The notes beneath the pieces are model-generated. The model was not told the DNA's origin and ran no database searches. It was given only the letters and a program-made list of their open reading frames with translations. A stretch of DNA of 63,762 nt from Aestuariirhabdus haliotis (GTDB lineage Bacteria > Pseudomonadota > Gammaproteobacteria > Pseudomonadales > Aestuariirhabdaceae), in NCBI RefSeq assembly GCF_023509475.1, contig NZ_JAKSDZ010000018.1, forward strand, positions 1 through 63,762, read 5' to 3'. Shown here one piece after another: positions 8,181 to 17,795 of the stretch (position 1 is the first letter of the stretch; every line of letters begins with the position of its first letter). The translations under genes were made by a program, and so were the position numbers.

Positions 8181-8193
8181 CCAAAAAAGTCTC
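8170..8193. promoter_or_regulatory. Hairpin overlapping the leader stop codon
   Basis: GAGACTTTT (8170-8178) pairs perfectly with AAAAGTCTC (8185-8193). On the plus strand no T-run follows, so it would act on translation or mRNA stability. On the minus strand it is followed by seven T, which would make an intrinsic terminator shielding the tRNA operon from antisense transcription. Either role is possible. Confidence 0.6.
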
Positions 8194-8213
8194 GCATAAC
8201 AACAGGGAATACC

Positions 8214-10748
8214 ATGAGAGAAACTGAGCCGCCCAAGGTTGTCAGCCTGCAAAGCCGGAAGGAGAATCTGGATCATATCCAGCCGCGCTTCCAGCAGCTC
8301 ATTCAAGACTGCCGTAAAATCACCATGAACAGTACGGCCAGTTTGCTCGCCGAAATGTTCGAAAACATCGACGATGCTCTATTCGATGCGGCTGAAAAAG
8401 CAGAAAACAACTCCATCCAAACCCTGTTTTTTGACAGCATGCGGGAGGTGCGACTCAAGCGCCCCCAGGCAGAGCGGGTCTTCCATCAGGAGATTTCCCA
8501 GCTCTTTACCGACTTTATCGAATCGCGCCCAAAGATGAGCGGGCAACAAGACGATAGCCAAAATGTCGATGCAGAAGATCTGTCGCTGGTTCAGAACGAA
8601 GCTTATGAAGAATCCCTGGTCGTCACCAACATGGCCACCAAGGTTAATGGGCGCTGCACCGAAGCCCTGTATGCACTGAACCAAAGACTCTCAATTGTTA
8701 TTAATGGCGATAAGGTGGACGAGGGTAGCAATCCGGTGGCCGCCAAGAAAATCGCCACCAGCTTCTGCAAAGCCCTGGAAGCACTGGAGACCCACAAGCG
8801 TATTCAGGAAATCCTGTACCAGCTGTTCGACGAATACGTTATGACGGGCCTGGATGCGATTTACGATGACTTGAACAAACGCCTGATTCAAGCGGATGTC
8901 TTGCCTAACCTGAAGTTTTCTGCCCGCCAATACGCGGAAAGCCAGGGGGCAAAACGACACCTGGACATCACCGATGCCGGCAAGGATGACGCTGAAGGCC
9001 CTGACGAATCTGAAGGCCATGCCCCGGTGCCGAGTCAACCCCAGCCTCACACCCAGTTCCCACCAGGCGGGCATCAGCCATCAGTTCAAGACCAGCCCAA
9101 TGAGCAAAAGCATGCAGCCCCCCCTTTTGTTCCGGGCACAGGGCAACCTGCACCTGCCAATAAGGGTCCTCTGGCCAGCAATATACCGCAGCACTATGAC
9201 AACAGTACGCCACAGGATGCGGCCATGGACGGCGCCACCTATATGGACCCGGCGACCAGCGACCAGTTATTCACGGCAATCAGTGACCTGATCACTAACC
9301 GCCATGTCAATGATATGCCGCTGGAAATCCCCGAAGCGAATTTCCGCAGCGTACACGCCTTTTCTCCTCCCGAAGAGGGCTTACAGCCTTACACAACCGA
9401 TGATTTGCTACACGCACTAACCGCGCTGCAAAAACAGAATCTGGATACCGAAGGCACCCCCTTCACAACCCCACAAACGGTCAACGCCTTCAAGGATGAC
9501 CTGGTAAAACACCTTAATGCAGACGAAGAACACAACAGGAACATATCTACCGAAGATGCAGACATCATCGATCTGGTCGGAATGCTGTTCGACTTTATTC
9601 TGGATGACGAAAACCTGCCGGATGTGTGCAAAACAGCCCTTAGTCACCTCCATACGCCCTACCTGAAGATAGCGCTGACCGATAAGGAGATGTTTGTTCG
9701 ACACCAGCATCCCGCGAGGCGCTTGCTGAACAGCATGGCCCAGGCTGCCGTGTTGTGGGCACCCGATGAGAGCAACGACCGGGGTGTTCTGGGCAAAATT
9801 CAATACGTCGTGCAACGAGTTATTAACGACTACAACGGCGATATTGAACTGTTCGATCTGCTGATCAAAGATTTCAACAATTTTATTAATTTACTTAAAC
9901 GACAGTCGGAAATTATCGAGCGACGGGCCGTCGAAGCAACCAAAGGCCGTGATCGTCTGCTGGCGGCAAGAAAGACAGCACGAGAAATACTGGAAACCCG
10001 CATTCGAGATGAGCAACCCCCTAAGACCACCGTGCACTTCCTGCTTTCGGCATGGAATGATGTGCTGGTTTTTGTATTACTACGTCATAGCGAGGAGAGT
10101 GATGCCTGGCAACGGGCCAGCAACATCACCGACGATATTTTCTGGAGTGTTGAGCCCAAATACAACAAAGAAGAAAAAGACCTCTTAAAAGAGAAGCAGC
10201 CCCACCTGATTGCCAGCATCAAGGAGCACCTGATTAATCTGGGCGGGCATCAGGAAGAGGACATCAAGGGACTGGTCAAGCCTTTAGTTATGTGCCAGCG
10301 CGCCGCATTACGGGCGATTCAAGGCAAACCCCTTGAAACGCCTGAGCATCATCCGGTGGAAGCCGAGGTAGAGGCTGCTGCCCTGGCAACTCTTGGCGGC
10401 ATCCCCATTGAAGAAGAGGAAGCCGAACCTGAAATAGAAAATCAGAATGTCGATATCGACCCCGACCTGATCAATCGCTTAAAAAAGCTTGAATTTGGTA
10501 CCTGGTTCGACTTTACCCAAGCCGATAACTCTATACTTCGGTTAAAGTTAAGCTGGTTCAGCCCCACGACACTGAACTATATGTTTGTCGATACTGTCGG
10601 AAATAAAGCCGCAGTAAAGCCTATTTTTACTTTAGCCACAGAACTGACTACAGGAACAACCCGCTTCGCCGAAATAGAGCGAGCCCCACTAATGGATAGA
10701 GCGATGGAGACAATTCATAACCTCCTGAAACGCTTTATGGGCTCTTAG
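8214..10748 (+). CDS. DUF1631 family protein
   Basis: An 844-residue cytoplasmic protein matching DUF1631 across its length. It has a helical N-terminal region (residues 1-230), a Pro/Gln-rich low-complexity linker (about 255-325, many PQP, HQP and GQPAP runs), a helical central region, an acidic stretch (EEEEAEPEIE near 740), and a C-terminal beta-rich segment that starts LKKLEFGTWFDF. That last segment resembles the region which in relatives carries a PilZ-like fold; this is a tentative reading. Function is unknown. A true PilZ gene follows 48 bases later, so a c-di-GMP-linked role is suggested by context. AGGGA lies before the ATG; a possible leader ORF and hairpin precede it. Confidence 0.85.
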   Translation: MRETEPPKVVSLQSRKENLDHIQPRFQQLIQDCRKITMNSTASLLAEMFENIDDALFDAAEKAENNSIQTLFFDSMREVRLKRPQAERVFHQEISQLFTDFIESRPKMSGQQDDSQNVDAEDLSLVQNEAYEESLVVTNMATKVNGRCTEALYALNQRLSIVINGDKVDEGSNPVAAKKIATSFCKALEALETHKRIQEILYQLFDEYVMTGLDAIYDDLNKRLIQADVLPNLKFSARQYAESQGAKRHLDITDAGKDDAEGPDESEGHAPVPSQPQPHTQFPPGGHQPSVQDQPNEQKHAAPPFVPGTGQPAPANKGPLASNIPQHYDNSTPQDAAMDGATYMDPATSDQLFTAISDLITNRHVNDMPLEIPEANFRSVHAFSPPEEGLQPYTTDDLLHALTALQKQNLDTEGTPFTTPQTVNAFKDDLVKHLNADEEHNRNISTEDADIIDLVGMLFDFILDDENLPDVCKTALSHLHTPYLKIALTDKEMFVRHQHPARRLLNSMAQAAVLWAPDESNDRGVLGKIQYVVQRVINDYNGDIELFDLLIKDFNNFINLLKRQSEIIERRAVEATKGRDRLLAARKTAREILETRIRDEQPPKTTVHFLLSAWNDVLVFVLLRHSEESDAWQRASNITDDIFWSVEPKYNKEEKDLLKEKQPHLIASIKEHLINLGGHQEEDIKGLVKPLVMCQRAALRAIQGKPLETPEHHPVEAEVEAAALATLGGIPIEEEEAEPEIENQNVDIDPDLINRLKKLEFGTWFDFTQADNSILRLKLSWFSPTTLNYMFVDTVGNKAAVKPIFTLATELTTGTTRFAEIERAPLMDRAMETIHNLLKRFMGS

Positions 10749-10796
10749 CCGCCCAACCATTTCGTTCGTTCCTTTCACTCAAAAGAGACTCAAGGC

Positions 10797-11144
10797 ATGC
10801 AGGAAAATCGCAAAGAAGGCCGCGTAAAACTACAGAATAATCTGGACGTATACGACTGCAACACCGAAAAATACATGGGCAGTCTGGTAGACATATCCAG
10901 TGATGGTTTTATGCTAATGAGTAGCGAACCGATTAAAACCAACACCATTTTCCAGTGCCGGATCAACCTTCCGGAGACGGTCGATGACACCGATGTCATT
11001 CATATCGGCGTGGATAGCCTCTGGTGCAAGCAAAGCATCACTCCGTCTCATTACTGGACAGGCTTTCATTTAATCGAAATTAACGAAAAAGATCGGGACA
11101 TTATTAACAGAATTATGTCTTTTAGCAGCACCCCCATGGATTAG
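10797..11144 (+). CDS. PilZ domain protein (c-di-GMP receptor)
   Basis: A 115-residue single-domain PilZ protein. Both c-di-GMP signature motifs are present: RxxxR at the N-terminus (RKEGR, residues 5-9) and the D/NxSxxG motif (DISSDG, about residues 38-43), so it should bind c-di-GMP. It has no output domain and would act by binding a partner. The DUF1631 gene directly upstream on the same strand is the obvious candidate, and an intrinsic terminator follows. It differs from PilZ of the pilus machinery, which lacks these motifs, so it is not given that symbol. Confidence 0.9.
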   Translation: MQENRKEGRVKLQNNLDVYDCNTEKYMGSLVDISSDGFMLMSSEPIKTNTIFQCRINLPETVDDTDVIHIGVDSLWCKQSITPSHYWTGFHLIEINEKDRDIINRIMSFSSTPMD

Positions 11145-11215
11145 TGAAGAACCAGACACTGGGTCCGGTTTTCGAAACCAAAAAGGTGCCTGTATGGTTT
11201 TGCATCGAACAAAAC

Positions 11216-11247
11216 AAAAAGAGGGCGCCTATGGCTCCCTCTTTTTA
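11216..11247. terminator. Bidirectional intrinsic terminator after the PilZ gene
   Basis: GAGGG-C-GCC, loop TAT, GGC-T-CCCTC, flanked by five A on the left and five T on the right. It ends the DUF1631-PilZ transcript and could also end clpB transcription on the opposite strand. Confidence 0.85.
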
Positions 11248-11300
11248 TTGAACCTCTAACAGTCAATCGTATTTTACAGATTTATCCGTTACCAAAGCTT

Positions 11301-11331
11301 AGGGCACCTCTGATTAATTCAGATGTGCCCT
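11301..11331. repeat. Solo palindrome related to the terminal-repeat element
   Basis: Bases 11303-11324 (GGCACCTCTGATTAATTC and four more) are identical to the terminal inverted repeat at 63585-63606. Here the sequence continues into its own mirror, so AGGGCACCTCTGA pairs with TCAGATGTGCCCT at 12 of 13 positions around TTAAT. The right edge reaches the first base of the clpB stop codon on the complementary strand. It looks like an internally deleted copy of the element or a solo end, and would form a hairpin at the 3' end of clpB mRNA. Confidence 0.7.
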
Positions 11332-13898
11332 TAGTAGAAGTTCATACCATCGCTTTCAGCAGAAACATGAATGGTTTTACCCGGCTCAAACTTACCGGCC
11401 AAAATCTCTTGCGCTAATGGGTTTTCAATCCAGCGTTGAATCGCCCGCTTCAGCGGTCTCGCCCCATAGACAGGATCGAAGCCAATTTCTACCAGACGGT
11501 TCATCGCTTCATCATCCACTTCTAAAGCTAAATCCTTCTCCTTCAGACGACCACGCAGCAGATCGAGCTGAATACTGGCAATTCCGGCAATCTGCTCAGC
11601 AGCAAGGGGATGGAACACCACAAGCTCATCCACCCGATTAACAAACTCGGGGCGGAAATGTTGACCTACAACTTCCATCAAGGTGTTTTTGATCTCCTCA
11701 AAGTCGCTACCGCTGATATTTTGAATCAGGTCCGAGCCCAGGTTAGAGGTCATCACCACCACGGTATTACGGAAATCAACCGTTCGCCCCTGACCATCCG
11801 TCAATCTGCCATCATCCAACACCTGCAGCAGGATATTAAAAACATCGGGATGGGCCTTTTCAACTTCATCCAACAACACGACGGAGTAGGGACGACGACG
11901 CACGGCTTCGGTCAGATAACCGCCCTCTTCATAACCCACATATCCTGGAGGCGCACCGACCAGCCGAGCCACTGAATGCTTCTCCATAAACTCCGACATA
12001 TCGATGCGCACGATGGCCTCTTCGGTATCAAACAGAAACTCTGCCAATGCTTTGCAAAGCTCGGTTTTACCCACACCGGTGGGACCCAGGAACATAAAAG
12101 AGCCATTAGGACGATTCGGCTCCGAAAGACCGGCTCGGGAGCGTCGCACGGCATTAGATACCGCAACCACGGCTTCTTCCTGGCCAATCACACGTCGATG
12201 CAGGGACTCTTCCATACGCAATAGTTTTTCACGTTCGCCTTCCAGCATCTTGGAGACCGGTATACCGGTCCACTTGGAAACAACTTCAGCAATCTCTTCA
12301 TCGCTGACTTTATTTCGCAACAATTGCATGTCGTTCATTTCAGCCTGACTGGCGAGGTCGAGCTGTTTTTCCAGATCAGGAATTCGTCCATACTGCAACT
12401 CAGACATAGCGGCCAAATCACCTCCGCGCCGCGCCGTATCCAGTTCCACTCGCGCCTTTTCCAATTCCTCCTTAACCTTTTGAGACCCGTGCAAAGCTGC
12501 CTTTTCAGACTTCCAAACCTCATCCAGATCAGCAAATTCTCGCTCTAGCCGCCCGATCTCGCTATCGAGTTTATCGAGTCGTTTGCGGGAAGCCGCATCC
12601 TCTTCTTTCTTCAGGGCTTCTCGCTCAATTTTATATTGAATCAACCGGCGTTCCAGTCGATCCATAGCTTCGGGTTTGGAGTCCATTTCCATACGGATAC
12701 GACTGGCCGCTTCATCCACCAGATCAATCGCCTTGTCCGGTAATTGACGGTCAGGAATGTAGCGATGGGATAACTTGGCGGCAGCAATAATGGCCGGGTC
12801 GGTAATGTCCACACCATGGTGCACCTCATAACGCTCTTTAAGACCCCGCAGAATAGCAATGGTGTCTTCTTCCGAGGGTTCGTTAACCATAACCTTCTGA
12901 AAGCGTCGCTCCAGTGCCGCATCTTTCTCGATAAACTTACGGTATTCATCCAGAGTCGTGGCACCAACACAGTGCAACTCACCGCGAGCCAGCGCAGGTT
13001 TCAACATATTCCCTGCATCCATGGCGCCATCGGCTTTACCAGCCCCCACCATTGTGTGCAGTTCATCGACAAAAAGAATGATTCGTCCTTCCTGCTTGGA
13101 AAGTTCATTGAGCACCGATTTTAAGCGCTCTTCAAATTCGCCCCGGTATTTTGCCCCAGCCAGCAAAGAGCCCATATCCAAGGCCAATATGCGCTTGTCT
13201 CGCAATCCTTCGGGCACCTCACCATTGATAATACGCTGCGCCAGACCTTCCACGATCGCCGTTTTACCGACACCAGGCTCACCGATAATTACTGGATTAT
13301 TTTTGGTGCGACGCTGCAAGACTTGAATGGTCCGGCGAATTTCATCGTCCCGGCCAATCACCGGATCAAGCTTGCTTTGCTCGGCCCTGGCGGTCAGATC
13401 GATGGTGTATTTATCAAGCGCCTTGCGGTTATCTTCTGCGTTGGGATCATTGACTGCTTCACCACCACGCAAATTATTGATCGCCATTTCCAGCGCCTGT
13501 CGGCTAACACCTTGCGCGTTCAACAGTTCACCCAACGGCCCTTTATCTTCCATCGAGGCAAGCAAAACCGTTTCGCTGGAGATAAACTGATCCTGGTTTT
13601 TTTGCGCCAGTTTGTCGGCAACATTCAACAAGCGACCGACATTCGCGGACATCTGAATATCCCCATCGGGATTTTTCACCTTGGGCAAACGCTCAAGCTG
13701 CTCGTCCAGTTGTCCACGTAATTTTTCAACATCAAAGCCCACTTGCCGCAGCAAAGGGCGAATGGAACCGCCCTGCTGATCCAGCATGGCCACCAGCAGG
13801 TGGACCGGTTCGATGTAATTATGATCTCGCCCTACAGCAACAGACTGCGCATCTGACAGGGCACCTTGCAACTTACTGGTTAATCGATCGATTCTCAT
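11331..13898 (-). CDS. clpB: ATP-dependent disaggregase ClpB
   Basis: An 855-residue Hsp100 chaperone that resolubilises aggregates with DnaK. The order is N-terminal Clp repeats (1-145), AAA+ 1 with Walker A GEPGVGKT, the coiled-coil M domain (about 400-525), AAA+ 2 with Walker A GPTGVGKT, and the C-terminal D2-small domain. The frame opens at 13910, but MRIDRLTSK at 13898 matches the family start and has GTGAGGA just upstream; the earlier ATG overlaps that site. It is expressed from a strong heat-shock promoter. The 3' end abuts a solo palindromic repeat. The gene sits in the Pseudomonas-like clpB-pgeF-rluD-bamD order, interrupted by a flavoprotein gene. Confidence 0.98.
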   Translation of the reverse strand: MRIDRLTSKLQGALSDAQSVAVGRDHNYIEPVHLLVAMLDQQGGSIRPLLRQVGFDVEKLRGQLDEQLERLPKVKNPDGDIQMSANVGRLLNVADKLAQKNQDQFISSETVLLASMEDKGPLGELLNAQGVSRQALEMAINNLRGGEAVNDPNAEDNRKALDKYTIDLTARAEQSKLDPVIGRDDEIRRTIQVLQRRTKNNPVIIGEPGVGKTAIVEGLAQRIINGEVPEGLRDKRILALDMGSLLAGAKYRGEFEERLKSVLNELSKQEGRIILFVDELHTMVGAGKADGAMDAGNMLKPALARGELHCVGATTLDEYRKFIEKDAALERRFQKVMVNEPSEEDTIAILRGLKERYEVHHGVDITDPAIIAAAKLSHRYIPDRQLPDKAIDLVDEAASRIRMEMDSKPEAMDRLERRLIQYKIEREALKKEEDAASRKRLDKLDSEIGRLEREFADLDEVWKSEKAALHGSQKVKEELEKARVELDTARRGGDLAAMSELQYGRIPDLEKQLDLASQAEMNDMQLLRNKVSDEEIAEVVSKWTGIPVSKMLEGEREKLLRMEESLHRRVIGQEEAVVAVSNAVRRSRAGLSEPNRPNGSFMFLGPTGVGKTELCKALAEFLFDTEEAIVRIDMSEFMEKHSVARLVGAPPGYVGYEEGGYLTEAVRRRPYSVVLLDEVEKAHPDVFNILLQVLDDGRLTDGQGRTVDFRNTVVVMTSNLGSDLIQNISGSDFEEIKNTLMEVVGQHFRPEFVNRVDELVVFHPLAAEQIAGIASIQLDLLRGRLKEKDLALEVDDEAMNRLVEIGFDPVYGARPLKRAIQRWIENPLAQEILAGKFEPGKTIHVSAESDGMNFY

Positions 13899-13999
13899 TA
13901 TCCTCACCATATATCACTATTGGCGTGGGTGCCTTTACCGATCTTGTCACTGCTCAAGTCTTGGCGAGCGACACCCGCAGCCCGCTTAAGTTACAAACT

Positions 14000-14028
14000 A
14001 TATGGTGGTGATTCGGCTTTTTTTCAAG
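14000..14028 (-). promoter_or_regulatory. Sigma-32 (heat-shock) promoter of clpB
   Basis: On the minus strand CTTGAAA (14022-14028) is followed after 14 bases by CACCATAT (14000-14007). This is a perfect -35 and a one-mismatch -10 of the RpoH consensus (CTTGAAA-N11-16-CCCCATNT), upstream of clpB as expected. Confidence 0.88.
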
Positions 14029-14072
14029 CGCTGTTCTCGTTCAGTTTGAAACTCCTGCCTTCAATCCACGCA

Positions 14073-15719
14073 TCAGGGATCGATTAATACCCCCGGATTG
14101 AGTATCGCATCGGGATCGAGTTGAGCCTTTACAGCCTGCAAGCTTTGAGCAAACAGATCGGGACGCTGTTGGTCATACCAGGGCCGATGATCACGACCGA
14201 CCGCATGGTGATGCGTAATGGTACCGCCCAGTTCAATCAAGCGGTTAGCCGCTGCCGTTTTAATCGCTTCGCATTGCTCGATCATGCGTTCCGGGTCGCC
14301 ATAAGCGAGAAAAGTAAAATAGGGAGCAGCGCCATCAGCATAGACATGGGTCAGCCGACAGGAAACAAACCCCGTTCGACCAGTAACCTCTTTGATCGCT
14401 TCGATCGTCGCTCGCCTTACCGAGCGAATAAACTCCGGTAACCGCTCCCAGGTCATGGCCGTTTCGAAGGTTTCATTGATGATGCCCCGGGCACACAAAT
14501 ATTCGCGTAAATAAGGCATTTTCAGAAAACTCTGTTTCCACTGCTCTGAGCTATCTTCACCAACAGTTGCAAGTTCTTCATCCTTACTTCCGACGCTCTC
14601 GGCTGACTCATTACCCTGCTTAGCGTCTCCAGCCGACACATCGATCGAGGGCAGGCCTCCCGCATTTTCTGCGATGTTAAGCGCTTGCCGGAATCGATCT
14701 TCACAGCATTCGCCGCAAGATTCGAAAGCCAGTACCAACACAGAACAGTCTCCTGCCGCGATGCCGTTCAGCATGGCTTCACGCGCATCAAGCAGGCGGC
14801 AATTCGAAGGCATCAACCCCGATTGAGCAATATCTTTGACGGCCTCGAGTGCAGCATCATAGTCACTAAAGTGAATACTGGCGGACCACTTTCTGGTGGT
14901 ACGCCGGCGAATTCGTACCCAAGCTTCGGTAATCACGCCCAGAATCCCCTCCGAGCCAATCATCATCCGATCAGGGCTGGGGCCCGCACCGGACCCCGGT
15001 AAACGACGCGATTCAATGATCCCCTTTGGGGTCACCACCCGAACGCTTTCGACCAGATCATCAATATGGGTTGGCCCCATCACAAAATGCCCGCCAGCCC
15101 GGGTTGCAATCCAGCCTCCCAGGGTGGAAAACTCGAAGGACTGGGGAAAAAAACGCAGCGTATACCCCATAGGCTTTAGCTGAGCCTCCAGATCCGGGCC
15201 GTAAATGCCGCCCTGTATCCTGGCGGCCAGAGACTGTTCATCGACCTCCAGCACCCGATCGAAACGGCGAAGATTCATCGCCACTACAGGACGGTCTGAT
15301 TGCGGTGGTTCAACCCCTCCCACAACGCTCGTACCACCACCAAAGGGGATAATGGTTACGCCCTCGTCGGCAGCCCAGGCATACAGGTCAACAATATCCT
15401 GCTCGCTCTTCGGGTAAGCCACCACATCGGGGGGGTTGGAAAAATCATTATTCAGTTTGCGCACGGCGTCATAAAAGGATTGACCGTAACTGTGCAACGC
15501 ACGATCGTATTTATCAGTCGAACAAACAGACTTGAGGGTTTCCGGGACCTGACACCTTGGCGAGCGGAGCTCAAGGCTTGCAAGTGTCGGAGGAGTTAGC
15601 CGGGGTAGCTCAGCAATCCCGAAAAGGGCTTTGGCGAGGGTTTCTACCTGACGAATGTATTGCTCATCTAGGCCCTGGCCTTCATAGCCCCAACCCCAAA
15701 ACTTGAGTTTTTGCTCCAT
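14073..15719 (-). CDS. FAD-binding oxidase, alkyl-dihydroxyacetonephosphate synthase-like
   Basis: A 548-residue VAO/PCMH-type flavoprotein. The FAD_binding_4 domain spans about 95-280 (IPFGGGTSVVGG binds the pyrophosphate). The C-terminal FAD-oxidase domain carries the three-histidine motif THHHAVGRDHRPW, which in alkylglycerone-phosphate synthase (AGPS) surrounds the catalytic site, and RxTHVYADGAAPYFT, equivalent to the AGPS Tyr region. AGPS makes the ether bond of plasmalogen-type lipids by swapping the acyl group of acyl-DHAP for a fatty alcohol. Many bacterial members are of unknown substrate, so the reaction is unproven here. CGGAG lies six bases before the ATG. It is inserted between clpB and pgeF, which are neighbours in Pseudomonas. 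Confidence 0.8.
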   Translation of the reverse strand: MEQKLKFWGWGYEGQGLDEQYIRQVETLAKALFGIAELPRLTPPTLASLELRSPRCQVPETLKSVCSTDKYDRALHSYGQSFYDAVRKLNNDFSNPPDVVAYPKSEQDIVDLYAWAADEGVTIIPFGGGTSVVGGVEPPQSDRPVVAMNLRRFDRVLEVDEQSLAARIQGGIYGPDLEAQLKPMGYTLRFFPQSFEFSTLGGWIATRAGGHFVMGPTHIDDLVESVRVVTPKGIIESRRLPGSGAGPSPDRMMIGSEGILGVITEAWVRIRRRTTRKWSASIHFSDYDAALEAVKDIAQSGLMPSNCRLLDAREAMLNGIAAGDCSVLVLAFESCGECCEDRFRQALNIAENAGGLPSIDVSAGDAKQGNESAESVGSKDEELATVGEDSSEQWKQSFLKMPYLREYLCARGIINETFETAMTWERLPEFIRSVRRATIEAIKEVTGRTGFVSCRLTHVYADGAAPYFTFLAYGDPERMIEQCEAIKTAAANRLIELGGTITHHHAVGRDHRPWYDQQRPDLFAQSLQAVKAQLDPDAILNPGVLIDP

Positions 15720-15832
15720 AACGAACTCCGCATTTTTATTGTTATAGTAAAACGCCGGCGCATTAAGCCGGCGGTATTACAAACCACATACAGAGATTTT
15801 TATAGCACCCTAAAACCACCAGATACCAGCGA

Positions 15833-16585
15833 CTAATCGAGCCAGATGATGCTCGCCATGCGCCCGGTGACCGGTGCTCGTCGGTAGGAGTAAAACAGGC
15901 CCTGCTGGGAGTACGTGCAATACTCGCCTCCGCTGATATTCGTAACACCGGCGCGCTGCAGTCGCTGCCGTGCCAGCTGATAAATATCCGCAAAAAAATG
16001 CCCTGGGCGCTCACTGCTCGGGGCAAATGCGGTCTCAGCCTCAAGGCTGTGATCGCAAAAGGCCCGATGCACCTCAGGCCCGACTTCGAAGCATTGGGGC
16101 CCAATCGCCGGGCCGAGCCAGCAATGCAGATCCGCCGGATCACAAGCGAGCTGTTCGATGCTGTTCTCCAGAACGCCAGCCAACAGACCGCGCCAACCGG
16201 CATGGGCTGCGGCGACCCGGTCGCCCTTATCATTACACAACAAAACCGGCAGGCAATCTGCCGTCATAACCACACAAGCTTGGCCCGACTGCTGACTGTA
16301 AACGGCATCGGCTTCACGCACTTCGCCATCTGACCTTGCCTCTATCACATCCACGCCATGCACCTGATGCAACCATTGCGGTGGCAGGTTTAAACCAAGT
16401 TCCTCACACATCTGCTGACGATAAAGGGTTACTTGCTGCGGGTCATCGCCGACATGATCGGCAACATTGAAATGATCAAAAGGGGCGACACTGTCGCCCT
16501 TGACTCGGGTCGTAACCAGGGCATGGACGTTGCCCGGGGCGTCCCAGGATGCCTTGATATAGCGGCCCAGAAACAGATCAGGCAT
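15833..16585 (-). CDS. pgeF: Peptidoglycan editing factor / polyphenol oxidase family protein (YfiH)
   Basis: A 250-residue Cu-oxidase_4 (DUF152) protein. Conserved elements are HQVHG in the first third, [23 protein letters not shown], and [12 protein letters not shown]. Known members remove misincorporated serine from peptidoglycan precursors; older annotations call them laccases, and a purine-nucleoside activity is also reported. The frame opens at 16678, but the upstream part lies within rluD. The ATG at 16585 overlaps the last eight bases of rluD, suggesting translational coupling; ATG at 16597 is the alternative. Order rluD-pgeF is conserved in gammaproteobacteria. Confidence 0.93.
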   Translation of the reverse strand: MPDLFLGRYIKASWDAPGNVHALVTTRVKGDSVAPFDHFNVADHVGDDPQQVTLYRQQMCEELGLNLPPQWLHQVHGVDVIEARSDGEVREADAVYSQQSGQACVVMTADCLPVLLCNDKGDRVAAAHAGWRGLLAGVLENSIEQLACDPADLHCWLGPAIGPQCFEVGPEVHRAFCDHSLEAETAFAPSSERPGHFFADIYQLARQRLQRAGVTNISGGEYCTYSQQGLFYSYRRAPVTGRMASIIWLD

Positions 16586-17549
16586 CGAGCGCATCATGAG
16601 CTTGCTGATCCTGCTCCAATACCGATAGCAGGTTCTGAAAATCTTCCGGTAGAGGCACTTGCCACTCCATATATTCATCCTTGGTCGGGTGATACAGACC
16701 TAATTGACAGGCATGCAACGCCTGACGGTGAAAGCCCTGCAAAGCCCGCTGAAGCTCATCCGTAGCACCCGCCGGTAGCCGTAACCTGCCGGCGTAGACG
16801 GGATCCCCGACCAGAGGAAAGTGGATATGACTCATGTGCACCCGAATCTGGTGGGTACGTCCGGTTTCCAGACCGACGCGAACATGGGTGTGATGGCGAT
16901 ATTTCTGCAACACTCGATAATGGGTTATGGCAGGTTTGCCGCTGGCATTGACCGCCATTCGTATTCGTTGGGTTGGATGGCGTCCAATAGGTTCATCCAC
17001 CGTTCCTCCCGCGGTCATGACGCCCATGGTAACAGCTTCATATTCGCGACTGACGCTGCGCGCTTGCAGCTGTTCCACCAGATCCGTATGGGCGGCCAGG
17101 GTTTTGGCCACGACCATCAGTCCGGTAGTGTCTTTATCGAGCCGGTGCACGATACCGGCACGGGGCACGCTGGCGTTATCCGGACAATGATGCAACAAGC
17201 CATTGAGCAGCGTGCCCTGTGGGTTGCCGGCTCCCGGATGGACGACCAGCCCAGCCGGCTTGTTAAGCACCAGAATGCTGTCGTCCTCATAAAGAATATC
17301 GAGTGCCATGGCTTCGGGATCCCAGCGCTCTTCATCCTCAACCGCTACCTGAACCCGTAGGGTTTCTCCTCCCACCAGCTTGTCTTTGGTTTTGCGCTGG
17401 TGCTGATCAACCGTCAACTGGCCTCCGCGGATCCACTCCTGCAACCGTGAGCGGGAATAGTCGGGAAAACAATGGGCAGCGACCCGATCGAGGCGCTGCC
17501 CGCCAAGATCCATAGGAACAACGGCACTGAGTTCTATCTGTTCAGCCAT
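16578..17549 (-). CDS. rluD: 23S rRNA pseudouridine synthase RluD
   Basis: A 323-residue enzyme that makes pseudouridines 1911, 1915 and 1917 in helix 69 of 23S rRNA. An N-terminal S4 RNA-binding domain (about 15-75, [20 protein letters not shown]) is followed by the RluA catalytic domain. The catalytic Asp lies in [15 protein letters not shown], and motif [13 protein letters not shown] is also present. It overlaps pgeF and diverges from bamD, the arrangement conserved around comL in Pseudomonas. Confidence 0.97.
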   Translation of the reverse strand: MAEQIELSAVVPMDLGGQRLDRVAAHCFPDYSRSRLQEWIRGGQLTVDQHQRKTKDKLVGGETLRVQVAVEDEERWDPEAMALDILYEDDSILVLNKPAGLVVHPGAGNPQGTLLNGLLHHCPDNASVPRAGIVHRLDKDTTGLMVVAKTLAAHTDLVEQLQARSVSREYEAVTMGVMTAGGTVDEPIGRHPTQRIRMAVNASGKPAITHYRVLQKYRHHTHVRVGLETGRTHQIRVHMSHIHFPLVGDPVYAGRLRLPAGATDELQRALQGFHRQALHACQLGLYHPTKDEYMEWQVPLPEDFQNLLSVLEQDQQAHDALDA

Positions 17550-17795
17550 AGGGGCCTTCTGTTAGCGTTTTGAGATTGGCTTGTGCTTTAGTTTACCGGC
17601 ACTTTCGGTTACATTTTGGTTTACATTGACGGCTGTGTTTAAATGGCACCCAGCCATCGGACTGGCTCTACTTTAGAGCGCAGGGATTCCTATCAAACTT
17701 TCGTATCGGAGCCCGCATAATAACACAGCCCGGCCCAAATCCAGGCGTCCCTTTTGGGTAAGCGCCATGACGTTGACCAAGGAATGACATAGCTC
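17550..17795. other. Divergent control region between rluD and bamD
   Basis: This 246-base region must hold promoters for both directions. On the plus strand TTGGTT (about 17615) and TTAAAT lie 17 bases apart and could serve bamD, but the match is weak. No terminator or repeat is present. Confidence 0.4.

Noticed and set aside
15833-16585. Laccase function for the YfiH protein
   Set aside because: Older family label; conserved motifs and position fit the peptidoglycan-editing group, and copper sites of true laccases are absent.
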